A stretch of 64,000 nucleotides of DNA, from contig JAFXTH010000023.1 of the NCBI GenBank assembly GCA_017525035.1, forward strand, positions 51,687 to 115,686, written 5' to 3'. Numbering within the stretch: the stretch's first letter is position 1; each line of letters begins with the position of its first letter. The DNA is from Bacilli bacterium. Lineage in GTDB: Bacteria; Bacillota_I; Bacilli_A; RF39; UBA660. The notes under the pieces were generated by a model. That model searched no databases, was not told the origin of the DNA, and saw only the letters and a program-made list of their open reading frames with translations. Both the position numbers and the translations under genes were made by a program. Shown here piece by piece: positions 53,519 through 63,212 of the stretch.

Positions 53519-53548
53519 GAAAAAAAAGAACTATTTTAATTCTAGTTC
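53519..53548 (-). terminator. terminator after sepF-divIVA
   Basis: Stem GAACTA/TAGTTC (53528-53533 with 53543-53548) followed on the minus strand by a run of T. It is arranged back to back with the L28 terminator. Confidence 0.7.
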
Positions 53549-53962
53549 TTCTATTTCATCGATAACGCTCAATTGTTGCTCTACTACTAATTTTAATTTC
53601 TTCTTGAATATTCTCATATTTCTTTCAAGTGTGTCTGCCCTAAGTTCAATTTTTTCAGCTCTTAATAAAGCTTCATTTACGATTCTTGAAGCATTTCTTC
53701 TTGCTTCTTCTATAATCACATTCTTTTCATCATATGCTTGTTTTTTGATATCTGTGCTTGATTGTTCCGCTTTGAATAAAGCTCCTTTGAGTTCTTGTTC
53801 TACCTTTTTATAATTATCGAGTTCTTTTTTCATTATTTCTATTTCTTTTTGTTGCTTTTTCATTTTATCAAGCATTGATTCAGTATGTGAAATAACATTA
53901 TCTATAAATTTATTAACCTCAGGAACACTATAACCTTTATCTGTTATAGTAAATTTTTCCAT
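53531..53962 (-). CDS. divIVA: DivIVA-family division/polarity protein
   Basis: 143 residues: an N-terminal DivIVA membrane-curvature domain (KFTITDKGYSVPEVNKFIDN, with the family 'f.....GY...eVd.Fld') followed by one long coiled-coil to the C-terminus (EKKELDNYKK-type heptads, EEARRNASRIVNEALLRAEK). Shorter than Bacillus DivIVA, nearer GpsB/DivIVA-like. AGGTGATGTC precedes the ATG. It follows sepF, the conserved ylm-divIVA order. Confidence 0.88.
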   Translation of the reverse strand: MEKFTITDKGYSVPEVNKFIDNVISHTESMLDKMKKQQKEIEIMKKELDNYKKVEQELKGALFKAEQSSTDIKKQAYDEKNVIIEEARRNASRIVNEALLRAEKIELRADTLERNMRIFKKKLKLVVEQQLSVIDEIEELELK

Positions 53963-53991
53963 GACATCACCTACTCTTTAGAAATTAAATA

Positions 53992-54432
53992 TTACCAATT
54001 GTATTCGTCGTCTTCTTCTTTATTTTCTTCTGTTTTGTTTTTGTTACTTGTTTTTCCGTCTTTTCCTTTTAATCCTTCATCAGAAATCTTTCCTTCAACA
54101 TTAACTGAATTAGGAGTACATAAGAAAATCCCTCCACCAAGTTTTTGTAAATCACCGCTAATTGCATAAATAGTTCCACTTAAGAAATCAACAATTCTCT
54201 TTGCTTGATCTGGTGTAACTCTTCTTAGGTTAACTACTACTGATGAGTTAGCCTTTAAATAATCAGCAATTTGTTGAGATTCAGAATAAGCACGTGGTTC
54301 TAAAAGGATCATTGTATTGTCTTTTTTAACAATACCACCTAAACCAGTACCTTCTACTGTTTCATCTTCATATTCTTCATCTTCGTCATCATTTCTATTA
54401 GTAAATCTACCAATTAATTTATTGAATGCCAT
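53992..54432 (-). CDS. sepF: cell division protein SepF
   Basis: 146 residues. An N-terminal amphipathic membrane anchor (MAFNKLIGRFTN) and acidic linker, then the SepF core (TMILLEPRAYSESQQIADYL, VVVNLRRVTPDQAKRIVDFL, IYAISGDLQKLGGGIFLCTP). It links FtsZ filaments to the membrane. The C-terminal tail is polar and acidic. The neighbour divIVA is 29 bases away. ylmE and ylmG, usual companions, are absent. Confidence 0.95.
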   Translation of the reverse strand: MAFNKLIGRFTNRNDDEDEEYEDETVEGTGLGGIVKKDNTMILLEPRAYSESQQIADYLKANSSVVVNLRRVTPDQAKRIVDFLSGTIYAISGDLQKLGGGIFLCTPNSVNVEGKISDEGLKGKDGKTSNKNKTEENKEEDDEYNW

Positions 54433-54493
54433 TTTTTCTATCCTCCATAGTCTATATATTCATTTTACCACATTTTGTAATAATTTCAAAGTA

Positions 54494-56272
54494 CTAATTT
54501 AACGCATACCATATTTTTGAGATGTCACTATTGTGGCTATATGGTTCTGGGTTTGGTAAATCCATTTTTACTGATACTGGTACTTTAAACGCACTACCGA
54601 AAGCTATTACGCTTCCTGGCTGTAATGTTTTTAGTATTGCAAGTATTTCATCAGTAACATTTGGTACCATTTCTTTAATATATTGTATATCTCTTGGGTG
54701 GAGTGTTCTAAGTACTAAGAAGTTAGAACATTGTGAAATACTGGTTTCACTAAGTTCACTAGGTCTTTGAGTAATAAGACCTAAGACAACTCCATATTTT
54801 CTTCCCTCTTTTGTAATTCTATCAAATATATTATATCCAAGAAGTTCTTGGTCTATATCTTTTTGAACATATCTGTGGGCCTCTTCTATTATTATATGGA
54901 ACGGAAATTTACCACGGGCTTCACTGTTTGCTGCTACTTCAAATAATAATTTAGATATTATCTTAGTAATTGCTTTTGCTGTTCTATCATCAATATAGTT
55001 AATATTAAATCCGATTAATTGTGCTTTTGTATTATCTATTGTTGTCATTAAATCTCTAACAAAACCACTCTTTGTAACCATTTTGTCATATTTAAAGTAT
55101 TCTTTATATGTTCCACTTGCTAAAGCATGAAGTCTTACTGATAAAACATTAGCATAATCAAATACTTTATCACTCTTTAAAATACCTTCAGAAATTAATG
55201 CAAAATCTAAAGCTTGTTCTAGATCATTTAAATCATACATTATATTTCCTTTTGGATCAGGTATTTCAAATCCATCAATTTCAAATGTTGATATAAAGTT
55301 AACAACTAATTCCATTTCTTGCATTTTTCCTGTTTGATCAACATAAATACATTGCTTTAAAGTTCTTACATATCCAGGTTGAATTATTTGACTTTCTAGG
55401 TTCAATAATTCTGTATGGAATGTCGATAAAACAGCTGTTATTTGGTCTCTTATCTTAATTGAATCTTTTCCACTTTGTAATATATCTAATAATGCTCTTG
55501 CAATAATATCATTTTTGCATTTAATTGCTTCTTCATCTGTTCCTTTTAATATTGGAACAAGTTTTAAAGCTTTCTCTATAATAGGTAATTGACTTGGTTC
55601 TGTTGCACCTAATAAAAGTGCTATATCATCTACATCCAAAAGCCATAATGGAATTCTTAAAACACTCTCTGATGGTTCATTTAAATTTGTTGTATATGCT
55701 TTGTAATTCAACTGATTATTGAACTCATGTAAGAATGAGAATGCATTTTTATATTCACCATATGCATCAAATACAAATATACTTGCATTTACTGGTAAGT
55801 ATTTTGATGTTGTAAATATGTTTTGAACAATTCTTGCAAAAGTACAACTCTTACCTGAACCAGTGTTACCTAGTATGGCAAAGTGGTTACTAAAGAATGA
55901 GTTTATTCCTACGTTTATTGTATATCCATTGTATATTGAAGACTTACCTAAATATAAGTGATCAGCATCATCAATATCAGAAGGTCCTAATATCATAGAT
56001 AATTCATCTTTGTTTACTACTCTTACTGAAGATGCAAATGCTGGTTTTGCACTAACACCTGGAATAAAGTTGTTTCCTTCTATTTCACCTACTACAGCAA
56101 CTGTTAAGTCATTTGTAGTAACTTTAATAATTTCTCCTACAACCTTTTTTATTCCATCTTCAAAAACAACATGGACGTTCATTAAACTACCATATTTTGT
56201 AACATCAAAACTAATCTTTATTACTATATAATTTCCATTAATATCAACTATACTACCTAAATTCCCTATCAT
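54494..56272 (-). CDS. HerA-like hexameric ATPase
   Basis: 592 residues. An N-terminal HAS-barrel-like beta domain (MIGNLGSIVDINGNYIVIKI, VVGEIIKVTTNDLTVAVVGE) precedes a DUF87/HerA-FtsK P-loop domain: Walker A HFAILGNTGSGKSCTFA, Walker B FHIIIEEAHRY, sensor VLGLITQRPSELSETSISQC, and an arginine-finger-like VLRTLHPRDIQYI. Archaeal HerA works with the nuclease NurA in end resection; no NurA or Sir2 partner is visible here. AGGTGAG and an extended -10 (TGTTATAAT) lie just upstream. It is possibly a stand-alone DNA translocase. Confidence 0.85.
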   Translation of the reverse strand: MIGNLGSIVDINGNYIVIKISFDVTKYGSLMNVHVVFEDGIKKVVGEIIKVTTNDLTVAVVGEIEGNNFIPGVSAKPAFASSVRVVNKDELSMILGPSDIDDADHLYLGKSSIYNGYTINVGINSFFSNHFAILGNTGSGKSCTFARIVQNIFTTSKYLPVNASIFVFDAYGEYKNAFSFLHEFNNQLNYKAYTTNLNEPSESVLRIPLWLLDVDDIALLLGATEPSQLPIIEKALKLVPILKGTDEEAIKCKNDIIARALLDILQSGKDSIKIRDQITAVLSTFHTELLNLESQIIQPGYVRTLKQCIYVDQTGKMQEMELVVNFISTFEIDGFEIPDPKGNIMYDLNDLEQALDFALISEGILKSDKVFDYANVLSVRLHALASGTYKEYFKYDKMVTKSGFVRDLMTTIDNTKAQLIGFNINYIDDRTAKAITKIISKLLFEVAANSEARGKFPFHIIIEEAHRYVQKDIDQELLGYNIFDRITKEGRKYGVVLGLITQRPSELSETSISQCSNFLVLRTLHPRDIQYIKEMVPNVTDEILAILKTLQPGSVIAFGSAFKVPVSVKMDLPNPEPYSHNSDISKIWYALN

Positions 56273-56310
56273 ATTCTCACCTATTCTATATAATTATAAC
56301 ATAATATTAG

Positions 56311-56338
56311 AAAAAAAAAGAGTATTTTTTACTCTTTT
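56311..56338 (-). terminator. terminator after ymfF-ymfH
   Basis: Stem AAAGAGTA/TACTCTTT (56317-56324 with 56330-56337) and a long T run on the minus strand. It overlaps the end of ymfH. Confidence 0.8.
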
Positions 56339-57609
56339 GGATAGCCAATTACAAATGAATAATTGTCTAAATCTATGTCTTTTTTTACATTTAAAACATC
56401 TTCAAGTGTAATGCTCTTTATTAAATCAATTCGATTGTATATAACTTCGTCTTGATCTACTAGATAAGAGTTAATCATACCCATTATCATTGATACTTTA
56501 TCAGTAGCATAAACTTCATTGGCAATCTTAACTTTTTTAACTCTTTCTATATCTTCTTTTGTAATTTCTATATTTTTAATTCTTTTCATACACTCTTTGA
56601 ACAACTTTTTAGGATCTTTAGATTCTGAAGTCAATTCAATTAACATTATGTCATCAATGATTGATTTAGATGAATATAAAAATGTCATTAAGTTTTTATT
56701 TAACATATCTTCTCTAAATGGAGATGATGTTCCAAACAATAGATATAATAGTATATCAACTGACATTTTATACTTAAATCTTTCTTCTCCACTCATACTC
56801 TTTAGCAATGTTTTAAAAGTAAGAATTGATTTAGGTATAGCAATGTTTTTTATATTTAATTCCTTGCTTCTTGTATTAACTTCTTTTGGTTCATTTACTT
56901 TTATAGTTGTTATTGGCATATTTGATTCTCTGTTATTAAGTTTCTTGTTATTTTTAATTGTTTTCAATACGCTTTTAACATCAAAGTTACCTACCAAGAC
57001 AAAATACATATTACTAGGTTGATAGAAAGTATTATAGCACTTATATAATACTTCTTTTGTTATGCTTCTAACACTTTTAGGAGTACCACCAACATCAACT
57101 CTGCAAGGATGTTTTTGGAAAACTGCCTTGTTACTTTCGTCATATAGTTTTCCTTCTGGTTCATCTTTATACATATTTATTTCTTCTATTATGATTCCCT
57201 TTTCTTTTTCTACATTTTCATCTGTAAAATAAGGGCTATTAACATAATCTAATAAATATGTAATGTTTTTTTCGATCTCTGAACTTCCTTCTACAATATA
57301 TGCTGTTACCCTGTAACTGGTGTATGCGTTTGCATCACTTCCAAACTTAGCAAAATATGAGAAAGGATCTTCTCCTGATTCTTGTTCAAACATTTTATGC
57401 TCAAGAAAATGTGCAACTCCATATGGAACTTTTACTTTTTTGTTATCATCTAAGGAAATAAATTCATTTATAGCTGCTCCATACTTTGTAAAATAATTTA
57501 TTTGATAATTCTTTCTATTTTTTAATGGTACTAAAAATATCTTTAAACCATTATCTAGTTGTTCTTCATATACCTTTATATCAAGACCTTTTAGTTCTTT
57601 CTTTATCAT
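56329..57609 (-). CDS. ymfH: M16 zinc peptidase YmfH-like
   Basis: Pitrilysin-family protein, 426 residues. The inverted zinc motif is AHFLEHKMFE (HxxEH), with the downstream glutamate in EKGIIIEEINMYKD. The second M16 half follows (LTFKTLLKSMSGEERFKYKM). It forms a pair with the inactive YmfF-type subunit; in M16B families the active and inactive subunits form a heterodimer. Its start overlaps the ymfF stop by 4 bases. The spoIIIE-ymfF-ymfH order is conserved in Bacillus. Confidence 0.9.
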   Translation of the reverse strand: MIKKELKGLDIKVYEEQLDNGLKIFLVPLKNRKNYQINYFTKYGAAINEFISLDDNKKVKVPYGVAHFLEHKMFEQESGEDPFSYFAKFGSDANAYTSYRVTAYIVEGSSEIEKNITYLLDYVNSPYFTDENVEKEKGIIIEEINMYKDEPEGKLYDESNKAVFQKHPCRVDVGGTPKSVRSITKEVLYKCYNTFYQPSNMYFVLVGNFDVKSVLKTIKNNKKLNNRESNMPITTIKVNEPKEVNTRSKELNIKNIAIPKSILTFKTLLKSMSGEERFKYKMSVDILLYLLFGTSSPFREDMLNKNLMTFLYSSKSIIDDIMLIELTSESKDPKKLFKECMKRIKNIEITKEDIERVKKVKIANEVYATDKVSMIMGMINSYLVDQDEVIYNRIDLIKSITLEDVLNVKKDIDLDNYSFVIGYPKE

Positions 57610-58868
57610 TTCTTATCACCCCCTAATAGGAATGATGTGTCTAAATGTATTTTGTTAGCAAGAGCCATTATTTCTTCTTTTGTTACTTTTGCTGTTTTCT
57701 TTTTTCTTTCTTCTATTGAATCAGTGTTAATTTTATCCATTGCATAAAAAGATGCGATAATCTGATTAGGTTTATCATCAATTTCTTCCAATATAGTTAA
57801 ATAATACTTCTTAGCTTTTTCCAACTCTTCTTCTGTGAAATTACCTTTTCTCATATCATCCATTTCTTTTTTTATTAAGGTCATCATTTTCTTATAATTT
57901 TCTTTTGTTATTCCTGATGTTATTAATAATAAATTATCAAGTTTATTACCAACTGATGAAACATAGTAACATAGTGAATATTTTTCTCTTATATTTTTAA
58001 AGAATTTACTGTCTGCAGTACCACCAAGAATCAAATTATAAAGATTTAATACAGAAAATCTTTCATATTTAGTAAGATTTTCCATTGTACAAGCAATACT
58101 TAACTTAGCCTGATTAGTATTATCTTTCTCATATAATTCATTTATTTTCTTGTTATGCTTTTTTTCTTTGATAAATGGGTCAAAATTTACTTCCCTGTTT
58201 CCTATAAAATTAAATTTTTCTTTAACTATTTTTTGAACTTTTCTAAAATCAATATCCCCTACTATAAAGATATCAATGATACTTTCATTTATTAATTTCT
58301 TATGAAAATCACACAAATTTTCTCTAGTTATTTTCTCTAAATCTTCTATATATCCATCAGCTATATAAGCGTACTTTTCATCTTTATTAACATTTTCTAA
58401 TAATTTCAATAAAGAATATCTTCTTGGATCTTCTTTTACTCTTTCTATTTGAGATTTTTCTTCATTTTTTATTACTTTAAATGTCTTTTCATCATAACAA
58501 TTATCAATGATATTAGGATTGAACACTATCTCTTTTAAGAAGTCTAATCCTTTCTCCAATAAGTTTTTTTCACTATATTTATCATTTAATAAACTCATAT
58601 TTATATCGAAATTATAAGCATTTCCAAGTCTATAGCATGTTGGAAAAACTTTTGCAGCATATAATTCTTCTAACTTCTTAGCAAATTCAATTTTTGTATT
58701 ATATTTTTTTGTTGTATAACACATAGCTGATGCTAAAAAATTAGTAATTGTTATTTCTTCTTTTTTTACCTCGTTACAAAAGATTAATTCTATTGTAGTT
58801 ATTTTGAACCTGTTTGTTTTTATCATATGTAAATTATATGGCCCAAAATTAATTTTCTTATATTTCAA
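57606..58868 (-). CDS. ymfF: M16 family protein YmfF-like, without zinc motif
   Basis: 420 residues, M16 fold. At the position of HxxEH the sequence is MCYTTKKYNTKIEFAKKLEE, so no zinc is bound. The remaining architecture matches (LYAAKVFPTCYRLGNAYNFD; KEKKHNKKINELYEKDNTNQ; LGGTADSKFFKNIREKYSLC). It is the presumed non-catalytic partner of YmfH. The start is TTG 58868, with AGAGGTGATACC just upstream. It overlaps ymfH by 4 bases. Confidence 0.87.
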   Translation of the reverse strand: MKYKKINFGPYNLHMIKTNRFKITTIELIFCNEVKKEEITITNFLASAMCYTTKKYNTKIEFAKKLEELYAAKVFPTCYRLGNAYNFDINMSLLNDKYSEKNLLEKGLDFLKEIVFNPNIIDNCYDEKTFKVIKNEEKSQIERVKEDPRRYSLLKLLENVNKDEKYAYIADGYIEDLEKITRENLCDFHKKLINESIIDIFIVGDIDFRKVQKIVKEKFNFIGNREVNFDPFIKEKKHNKKINELYEKDNTNQAKLSIACTMENLTKYERFSVLNLYNLILGGTADSKFFKNIREKYSLCYYVSSVGNKLDNLLLITSGITKENYKKMMTLIKKEMDDMRKGNFTEEELEKAKKYYLTILEEIDDKPNQIIASFYAMDKINTDSIEERKKKTAKVTKEEIMALANKIHLDTSFLLGGDKK

Positions 58869-58899
58869 GGTATCACCTCTTTTTTATTATGTTCTAATA

Positions 58900-59610
58900 T
58901 TATAATTCTATTGCTGATTCAAGAGCTAATTTTATCATTTCAGTAAAACTATTTTGCCTTTCTTCGCTTGTTGTTTCTTCATGTGTTACTAAGTTATCTG
59001 AAATAGTAACTATAGCTGCTGCCTTTTTACCTGTTACATTAGCGTTATGGAAAAGTGCAAAAGTTTCCATTTCAACAGCAATGCAATTATAGTTATTATA
59101 TAAATCAATGTATTTATCTTCTTCTTTATAGAATACATCGCTACAATCAACAATTCCTTTATTTAGTTTAATTCCTAATTGATTTGCCTTATTTTCTATA
59201 ATATTATTTATTTCAGGATTTGAATAAATAATATTTCTTGTTTCGTTTCCTTGTACTTTCGCATATGTAGATTCAGAATATGATCCAGTTACTAATACTA
59301 ATGAATATAAGTCTAAGTCTTTTGTATAAGCGCCTGCTGAACCAATTCTTATTATTTTATCTACATCATAAAATTTAAATAATTCATATGAATATATTCC
59401 CATGCTAGGGCATCCCATTCCTGATGCAAATACTGTTACTGGTTGTCCTTTGTATGTTCCAGTATATCCATACATATTTCTTACTGTGTTTACTAATTTA
59501 TAATTTTCTAAAAAAGTTTCTGCTATAAATTTTGCTCTTAAAGGATCTCCAGGCATAAGTACTACTTTTGCTATGTCTCCTTTATTTGCTTCTATATGTG
59601 GTGTTGCCAT
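58900..59610 (-). CDS. deoD: purine-nucleoside phosphorylase, DeoD type
   Basis: Phosphorolysis of purine nucleosides (salvage). 236 residues, the usual hexameric-family length. TPHIEANKGDIAKVVLMPGD (His4 and the phosphate-binding PGDP), TVRNMYGYTGTYKG, the signature ASGMGCPSMGIYSYEL, IRIGSAGAY, the purine/ribose site CIAVEMETFALF, and VTISDNLVTHEE (catalytic Asp) are all visible. It lies between the SpoIIIE motor gene and ymfF, an insertion into a conserved Bacillus order. Confidence 0.97.
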   Translation of the reverse strand: MATPHIEANKGDIAKVVLMPGDPLRAKFIAETFLENYKLVNTVRNMYGYTGTYKGQPVTVFASGMGCPSMGIYSYELFKFYDVDKIIRIGSAGAYTKDLDLYSLVLVTGSYSESTYAKVQGNETRNIIYSNPEINNIIENKANQLGIKLNKGIVDCSDVFYKEEDKYIDLYNNYNCIAVEMETFALFHNANVTGKKAAAIVTISDNLVTHEETTSEERQNSFTEMIKLALESAIEL

Positions 59611-59630
59611 ATTTTTTCCTCCTTAATGGC

Positions 59631-59654
59631 AAAAAAGGACTTTTGTCCTTTTTT
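59631..59654. terminator. terminator between spoIIIE and deoD, symmetric on both strands
   Basis: AAAAAAGGAC/GTCCTTTTTT (59631-59640 with 59645-59654) with a 4-base loop; T runs exist in both directions. On the minus strand it overlaps the stop codon of the motor gene. Confidence 0.9.
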
Positions 59655-61368
59655 ACATTGTTTCATCATTATTTTCCATTTTTACAAGAACTTCTCTAGG
59701 TTTAGATCCATTTTGTGGACCAATTATTCCTCTTTCTTCTAATAAATCAACAATTCTTGCCGCTCTATTATATCCTAGTTTAAATCTTCTTTGTAAAAGT
59801 GAAGCACTTGCTTTACCTGATGTAATAACATATTCTACGATTTCATCGTATAAAGGATCGTCGTATTCTTCTTCTTTGATTTTAACTTCTCCTCCAGCAT
59901 TTCCTTGATCTTTTGCTGCTTCAAGGTTCATATACTTTTCATCAAATTGAGCCTTTTGTTGTTTAACTGCATGGTCTACTAATGCCTCTAATTCTTCATC
60001 AGATACATAAGCACCTTGAATTCTTTCTGCTGATGATTCACCCATTGGTAAGAATAACATGTCTCCTTTACCAAGAAGTTTTTCTGCTCCTACTGTATCC
60101 AAGATTGTTCTTGAATCTATTCCACTTGATACTGCAAATGATATACGAGATGGAATATTTGCTTTTACAACTCCAGTGATAACATCTGTTGATGGTCTTT
60201 GTGTAGCTACAATTAAGTGTATTCCAGCTGCACGAGCTTTTTGAGTTATTCTTAATATTGAATCTTCAACTTCTTTTCCTGCTACAACCATTAAGTCTGC
60301 CAACTCATCTACAATTACTACTATGTAAGGCATCTTAGCAATTTGATCTTCTTCACTTCTAACTTTATTTTCTTTTTCTACCCATTCATTATAACCATCT
60401 ATATTTCTTACATTCTTTCTTTCAAGTTCATCGTAACGGTTTTCCATTTCGTCAACCATTTTTTGAAGTGCAACACTTGCTTTTTTAGCATCTGTTACAA
60501 CTGGCATTAATAAATGTGGTATTCCATTATACATTGATAATTCAACTTTCTTAGGATCTACTAAAACAAGTTTTACTTCATCAGGTTTAGCACGCATTAA
60601 AATTGATGCAATTATACAATTTATACATACTGATTTACCTGAACCTGTTGATCCTGCTACCAACAAGTGTGGTGTTTTGTTGATTTCACAAAATCTTGGT
60701 TTACCCATTATATTTTTACCTAGGGCAACTAATAATTTGTTATTAACTTTGTTTTGTGGTACATTTTCAAGTATTTCCTTTAATGCAACTGGTGAAACAG
60801 TTTCATTTGGAACTTCTATACCTACTGTACTCTTACCTGGAATAGGTGCTTCGATTCTTACATCTTTCTTAGCAAGAGCTAATGATATTTCTTTGTTAAT
60901 ATTCAATAATTTACTTAATTTAGTACCTGTTTGTAATTCCATTTCATATTGTGTTACTGCAGGTCCTGAATTAACTTCTACAACTTTTCCAAAAATACCA
61001 AAATCTTTTAATGTTTTTTCAAGTATTTGAATATTCTTTTCAATTATTGCTTGAGAATTTGTATTTTTACTCTTTGTTATGTTCTTTAATAAAGATAAAG
61101 TTGGAAGAACATAATTCGATTTTTTAACTTTTGGTTTTTCTACATACTCATCAGTTAATAAGTTTTCAATTGTTTCTTCTTTTTCTTCTTCCTTAACTTC
61201 ATTATTCATTCTCTTTAATTCATCGATACTAGAAATAACAAGTTTTTGCTCTTCTTCAACTGGTTCTTTTGGAGCATTATTATCATTAATAATTACTACT
61301 GAATCACTCTTATCTTCATTTTCTTTATCTTTATCTTTTGCTTTCTTCTCTTCTTTATTCTTTGTTAT
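59653..61368 (-). CDS. spoIIIE: FtsK/SpoIIIE DNA translocase, linker and motor half
   Basis: DNA pump that segregates chromosomes at septa. Motor alpha/beta: Walker [21 protein letters not shown], Walker [27 protein letters not shown]-terminal gamma winged helix with [20 protein letters not shown] for sequence-oriented loading. Upstream of ATG 61209 the same frame stays open to 61392 and encodes a Lys/Glu/Asp-rich linker, so translation probably begins earlier. ATA 61368 overlaps the stop of the membrane half as TAATA, with AAAGGA nine bases upstream. A -1 frameshift near GAAAAAGGA, or an assembly error, is the alternative. The start is not settled. deoD and ymfF-ymfH follow. Confidence 0.9.
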   Translation of the reverse strand: MTKNKEEKKAKDKDKENEDKSDSVVIINDNNAPKEPVEEEQKLVISSIDELKRMNNEVKEEEKEETIENLLTDEYVEKPKVKKSNYVLPTLSLLKNITKSKNTNSQAIIEKNIQILEKTLKDFGIFGKVVEVNSGPAVTQYEMELQTGTKLSKLLNINKEISLALAKKDVRIEAPIPGKSTVGIEVPNETVSPVALKEILENVPQNKVNNKLLVALGKNIMGKPRFCEINKTPHLLVAGSTGSGKSVCINCIIASILMRAKPDEVKLVLVDPKKVELSMYNGIPHLLMPVVTDAKKASVALQKMVDEMENRYDELERKNVRNIDGYNEWVEKENKVRSEEDQIAKMPYIVVIVDELADLMVVAGKEVEDSILRITQKARAAGIHLIVATQRPSTDVITGVVKANIPSRISFAVSSGIDSRTILDTVGAEKLLGKGDMLFLPMGESSAERIQGAYVSDEELEALVDHAVKQQKAQFDEKYMNLEAAKDQGNAGGEVKIKEEEYDDPLYDEIVEYVITSGKASASLLQRRFKLGYNRAARIVDLLEERGIIGPQNGSKPREVLVKMENNDETM

Positions 61369-61955
61369 TAAATCTTTCCTTTTTCTGTTGCTTTATCAAA
61401 GAATTCCTTTATTGAGAATCCAGTAAATAGACAAGCCCCTAAGATAATAAAGATAACTGATACTATTTTAGATCCAGTAACTGCAAACAATGATTTAAAT
61501 CCAACACCTAGTGTACATCCAATCATTCCTCCACCTGGAGATGAGAAATCCAATTCATCATTTACTAAATCCCATGTTGATTGAATATCCTTCATTGAAT
61601 CATTATATATATCTGTAATTCCACCTTTTGCTTCTTCAATATATCCCATGTGTGCAAAAACTAATAATCCAATAGATACTAATACTAGTCCTATAAATTT
61701 AGTAGACCAAAATGATGGGCTCTTGCCTTTTAGTAATATATATACTCCGATTACAAATAAGCTTACTATAAATAACCAATCTAAAGATCCGAATAAAAAT
61801 ATTGCAAAACATCTTGCCATTTTACCAACGAACCCTAATGGTTTACCTGGTCCAAACGCAAGTATTGCTAATAATATAAGTAATATGGCATATACTTCTG
61901 GTCTAATTTCTAATGATGCATGCTTCTTACTTCTTCTTTTTTTTCTCTTTGCCAT
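61368..61955 (-). CDS. FtsK/SpoIIIE membrane-domain half
   Basis: 195 residues. The basic head [20 protein letters not shown] is followed by four membrane segments ([74 protein letters not shown]) and the family loop [20 protein letters not shown] ('GG.iG......l...fg..Gs'). This is the N-terminal domain of FtsK/SpoIIIE as a separate reading frame. It ends in TAATAA, directly over the open motor frame. The two halves together give the length of one normal SpoIIIE, so it is either a real two-gene arrangement or one gene joined by recoding. Confidence 0.85.
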   Translation of the reverse strand: MAKRKKRRSKKHASLEIRPEVYAILLILLAILAFGPGKPLGFVGKMARCFAIFLFGSLDWLFIVSLFVIGVYILLKGKSPSFWSTKFIGLVLVSIGLLVFAHMGYIEEAKGGITDIYNDSMKDIQSTWDLVNDELDFSSPGGGMIGCTLGVGFKSLFAVTGSKIVSVIFIILGACLFTGFSIKEFFDKATEKGKI

Positions 61956-62037
61956 ATTTATCCTCCATGTTATGCTTCACTATAATGTAATTATAACATA
62001 TAAAAGGATATTTGACATATTTATAGACTTAATTTTA

Positions 62038-62067
62038 CAAAAAAAAAGAAATCTTTTAGATTTCTTT
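62038..62067 (-). terminator. terminator after ftsA-ftsZ
   Basis: A 10-bp stem AAAGAAATCT/AGATTTCTTT (62045-62054 with 62058-62067) with a 3-base loop and T run on the minus strand, at the end of ftsZ. Confidence 0.85.
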
Positions 62068-63200
62068 TAATAATTTGGTCTTAAGAATGATGGAGTGTCA
62101 TAAATGCTTTCTTCACTATCATCATCGTCATCGACAAGCTTTTCAATTTTTGGAACAGGTTGTGCTTCTGCTCTTGTTCTTCTTGTTGGAGGTACAATTT
62201 CAGGTTGTGCTGCAGGTTTATGTACAACTTCTTTTTCCTTTTCTTTTTCTCCTCTGCTATGTTTATCAAAACCAGTAGCTATAACTGTAACTATAACTTC
62301 ATCAGTTAAGTTTTCATTAATTACTGATCCAAAGATTGTATTTATATCTGTATTTGCTGCTGCTCTTACAACTTCTGCTGCTTGTTCAGCTTCAAATAAT
62401 GTTAAGTTCATACCACCAGTAATATTGATAATGGCATCTGTTGCTCCAGATATTGATGTTTCAAGAAGTGGTGATGATACTGCTTGTTTAGCAGCTTCAA
62501 TAGCTCTATCTTCACCCATACCAATACCGATACCGATAATAGCATTTCCTGATTTTTCCATTACTGCTTTAACATCAGCAAAGTCTAGGTTAACAAGTCC
62601 AACTACAGCAATTAAGTCTGTGATTGATTGAACACCACGACGTAATACATTGTCTACTTCTTTGAATGCTTCAAGCATTGGTGTAGTCTTATCAATAATT
62701 TCTCTTAATCTATCATTTGGAATTACGATTAATGTATCAACATGCTTCTTTAATTCTTCAATTGATACAAGTGCATTTTCCATTCTTTTCTTACCTTCGA
62801 ATGTAAATGGTTTTGTTACTATTGCAACAGTTAATGCACCAAGACCTTGAGCTATTTCTGCAACTATTGGTGCAGCTCCAGATCCAGTTCCACCACCCAT
62901 TCCACAAGTAATGAATACCATGTCTGCCCCTTCAAGAGCATCTTCTATTTCTTTCTTAGCTTCAAGTGCTGCTTCTTTACCTATTTCAGGTTTAGCACCT
63001 GCTCCAAGTCCTGACTTACCTAATTGTATTTTAACATCTGCTTTAGATGTATTTAAAACTTGTAAATCTGTGTTTGCTGCAATGAATTCAACACCTTTAA
63101 CTCCTGTTTCTACCATGGAGTTAATAGCATTTCCTCCACCACCACCAATACCAATAACTTTAATCTTGGCTAATTGGTCCATTTCTAATCCACCAAACAT
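62067..63200 (-). CDS. ftsZ: cell division protein FtsZ
   Basis: Tubulin-like Z-ring GTPase, 377 residues. [18 protein letters not shown], the FIAANTDLQ strand, the tubulin signature [25 protein letters not shown] with the T7-loop area ([20 protein letters not shown]). A Pro/Glu/Asp-rich linker ends in the conserved C-terminal peptide [10 protein letters not shown] that binds FtsA/SepF. AAGGAGGGAATTAA precedes the ATG. It lies 12 bases after ftsA and is followed by a terminator. Confidence 0.98.
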   Translation of the reverse strand: MFGGLEMDQLAKIKVIGIGGGGGNAINSMVETGVKGVEFIAANTDLQVLNTSKADVKIQLGKSGLGAGAKPEIGKEAALEAKKEIEDALEGADMVFITCGMGGGTGSGAAPIVAEIAQGLGALTVAIVTKPFTFEGKKRMENALVSIEELKKHVDTLIVIPNDRLREIIDKTTPMLEAFKEVDNVLRRGVQSITDLIAVVGLVNLDFADVKAVMEKSGNAIIGIGIGMGEDRAIEAAKQAVSSPLLETSISGATDAIINITGGMNLTLFEAEQAAEVVRAAANTDINTIFGSVINENLTDEVIVTVIATGFDKHSRGEKEKEKEVVHKPAAQPEIVPPTRRTRAEAQPVPKIEKLVDDDDDSEESIYDTPSFLRPNY

Positions 63201-63212
63201 TTAATTCCCTCC

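Noticed and set aside
56329..58868. Two active proteases
   Set aside because: Only the 56329-57609 protein has HxxEH; the other lacks it and is the usual non-catalytic partner.
62104..62631. Long plus-strand frames opposite ftsZ, polC (48448-48918), ddl/murF (12220-12633) and sulfurtransferase (27295-27879)
   Set aside because: Serine/leucine-rich antisense shadows of well-supported genes, with no SD at the starts and no recognisable domains.
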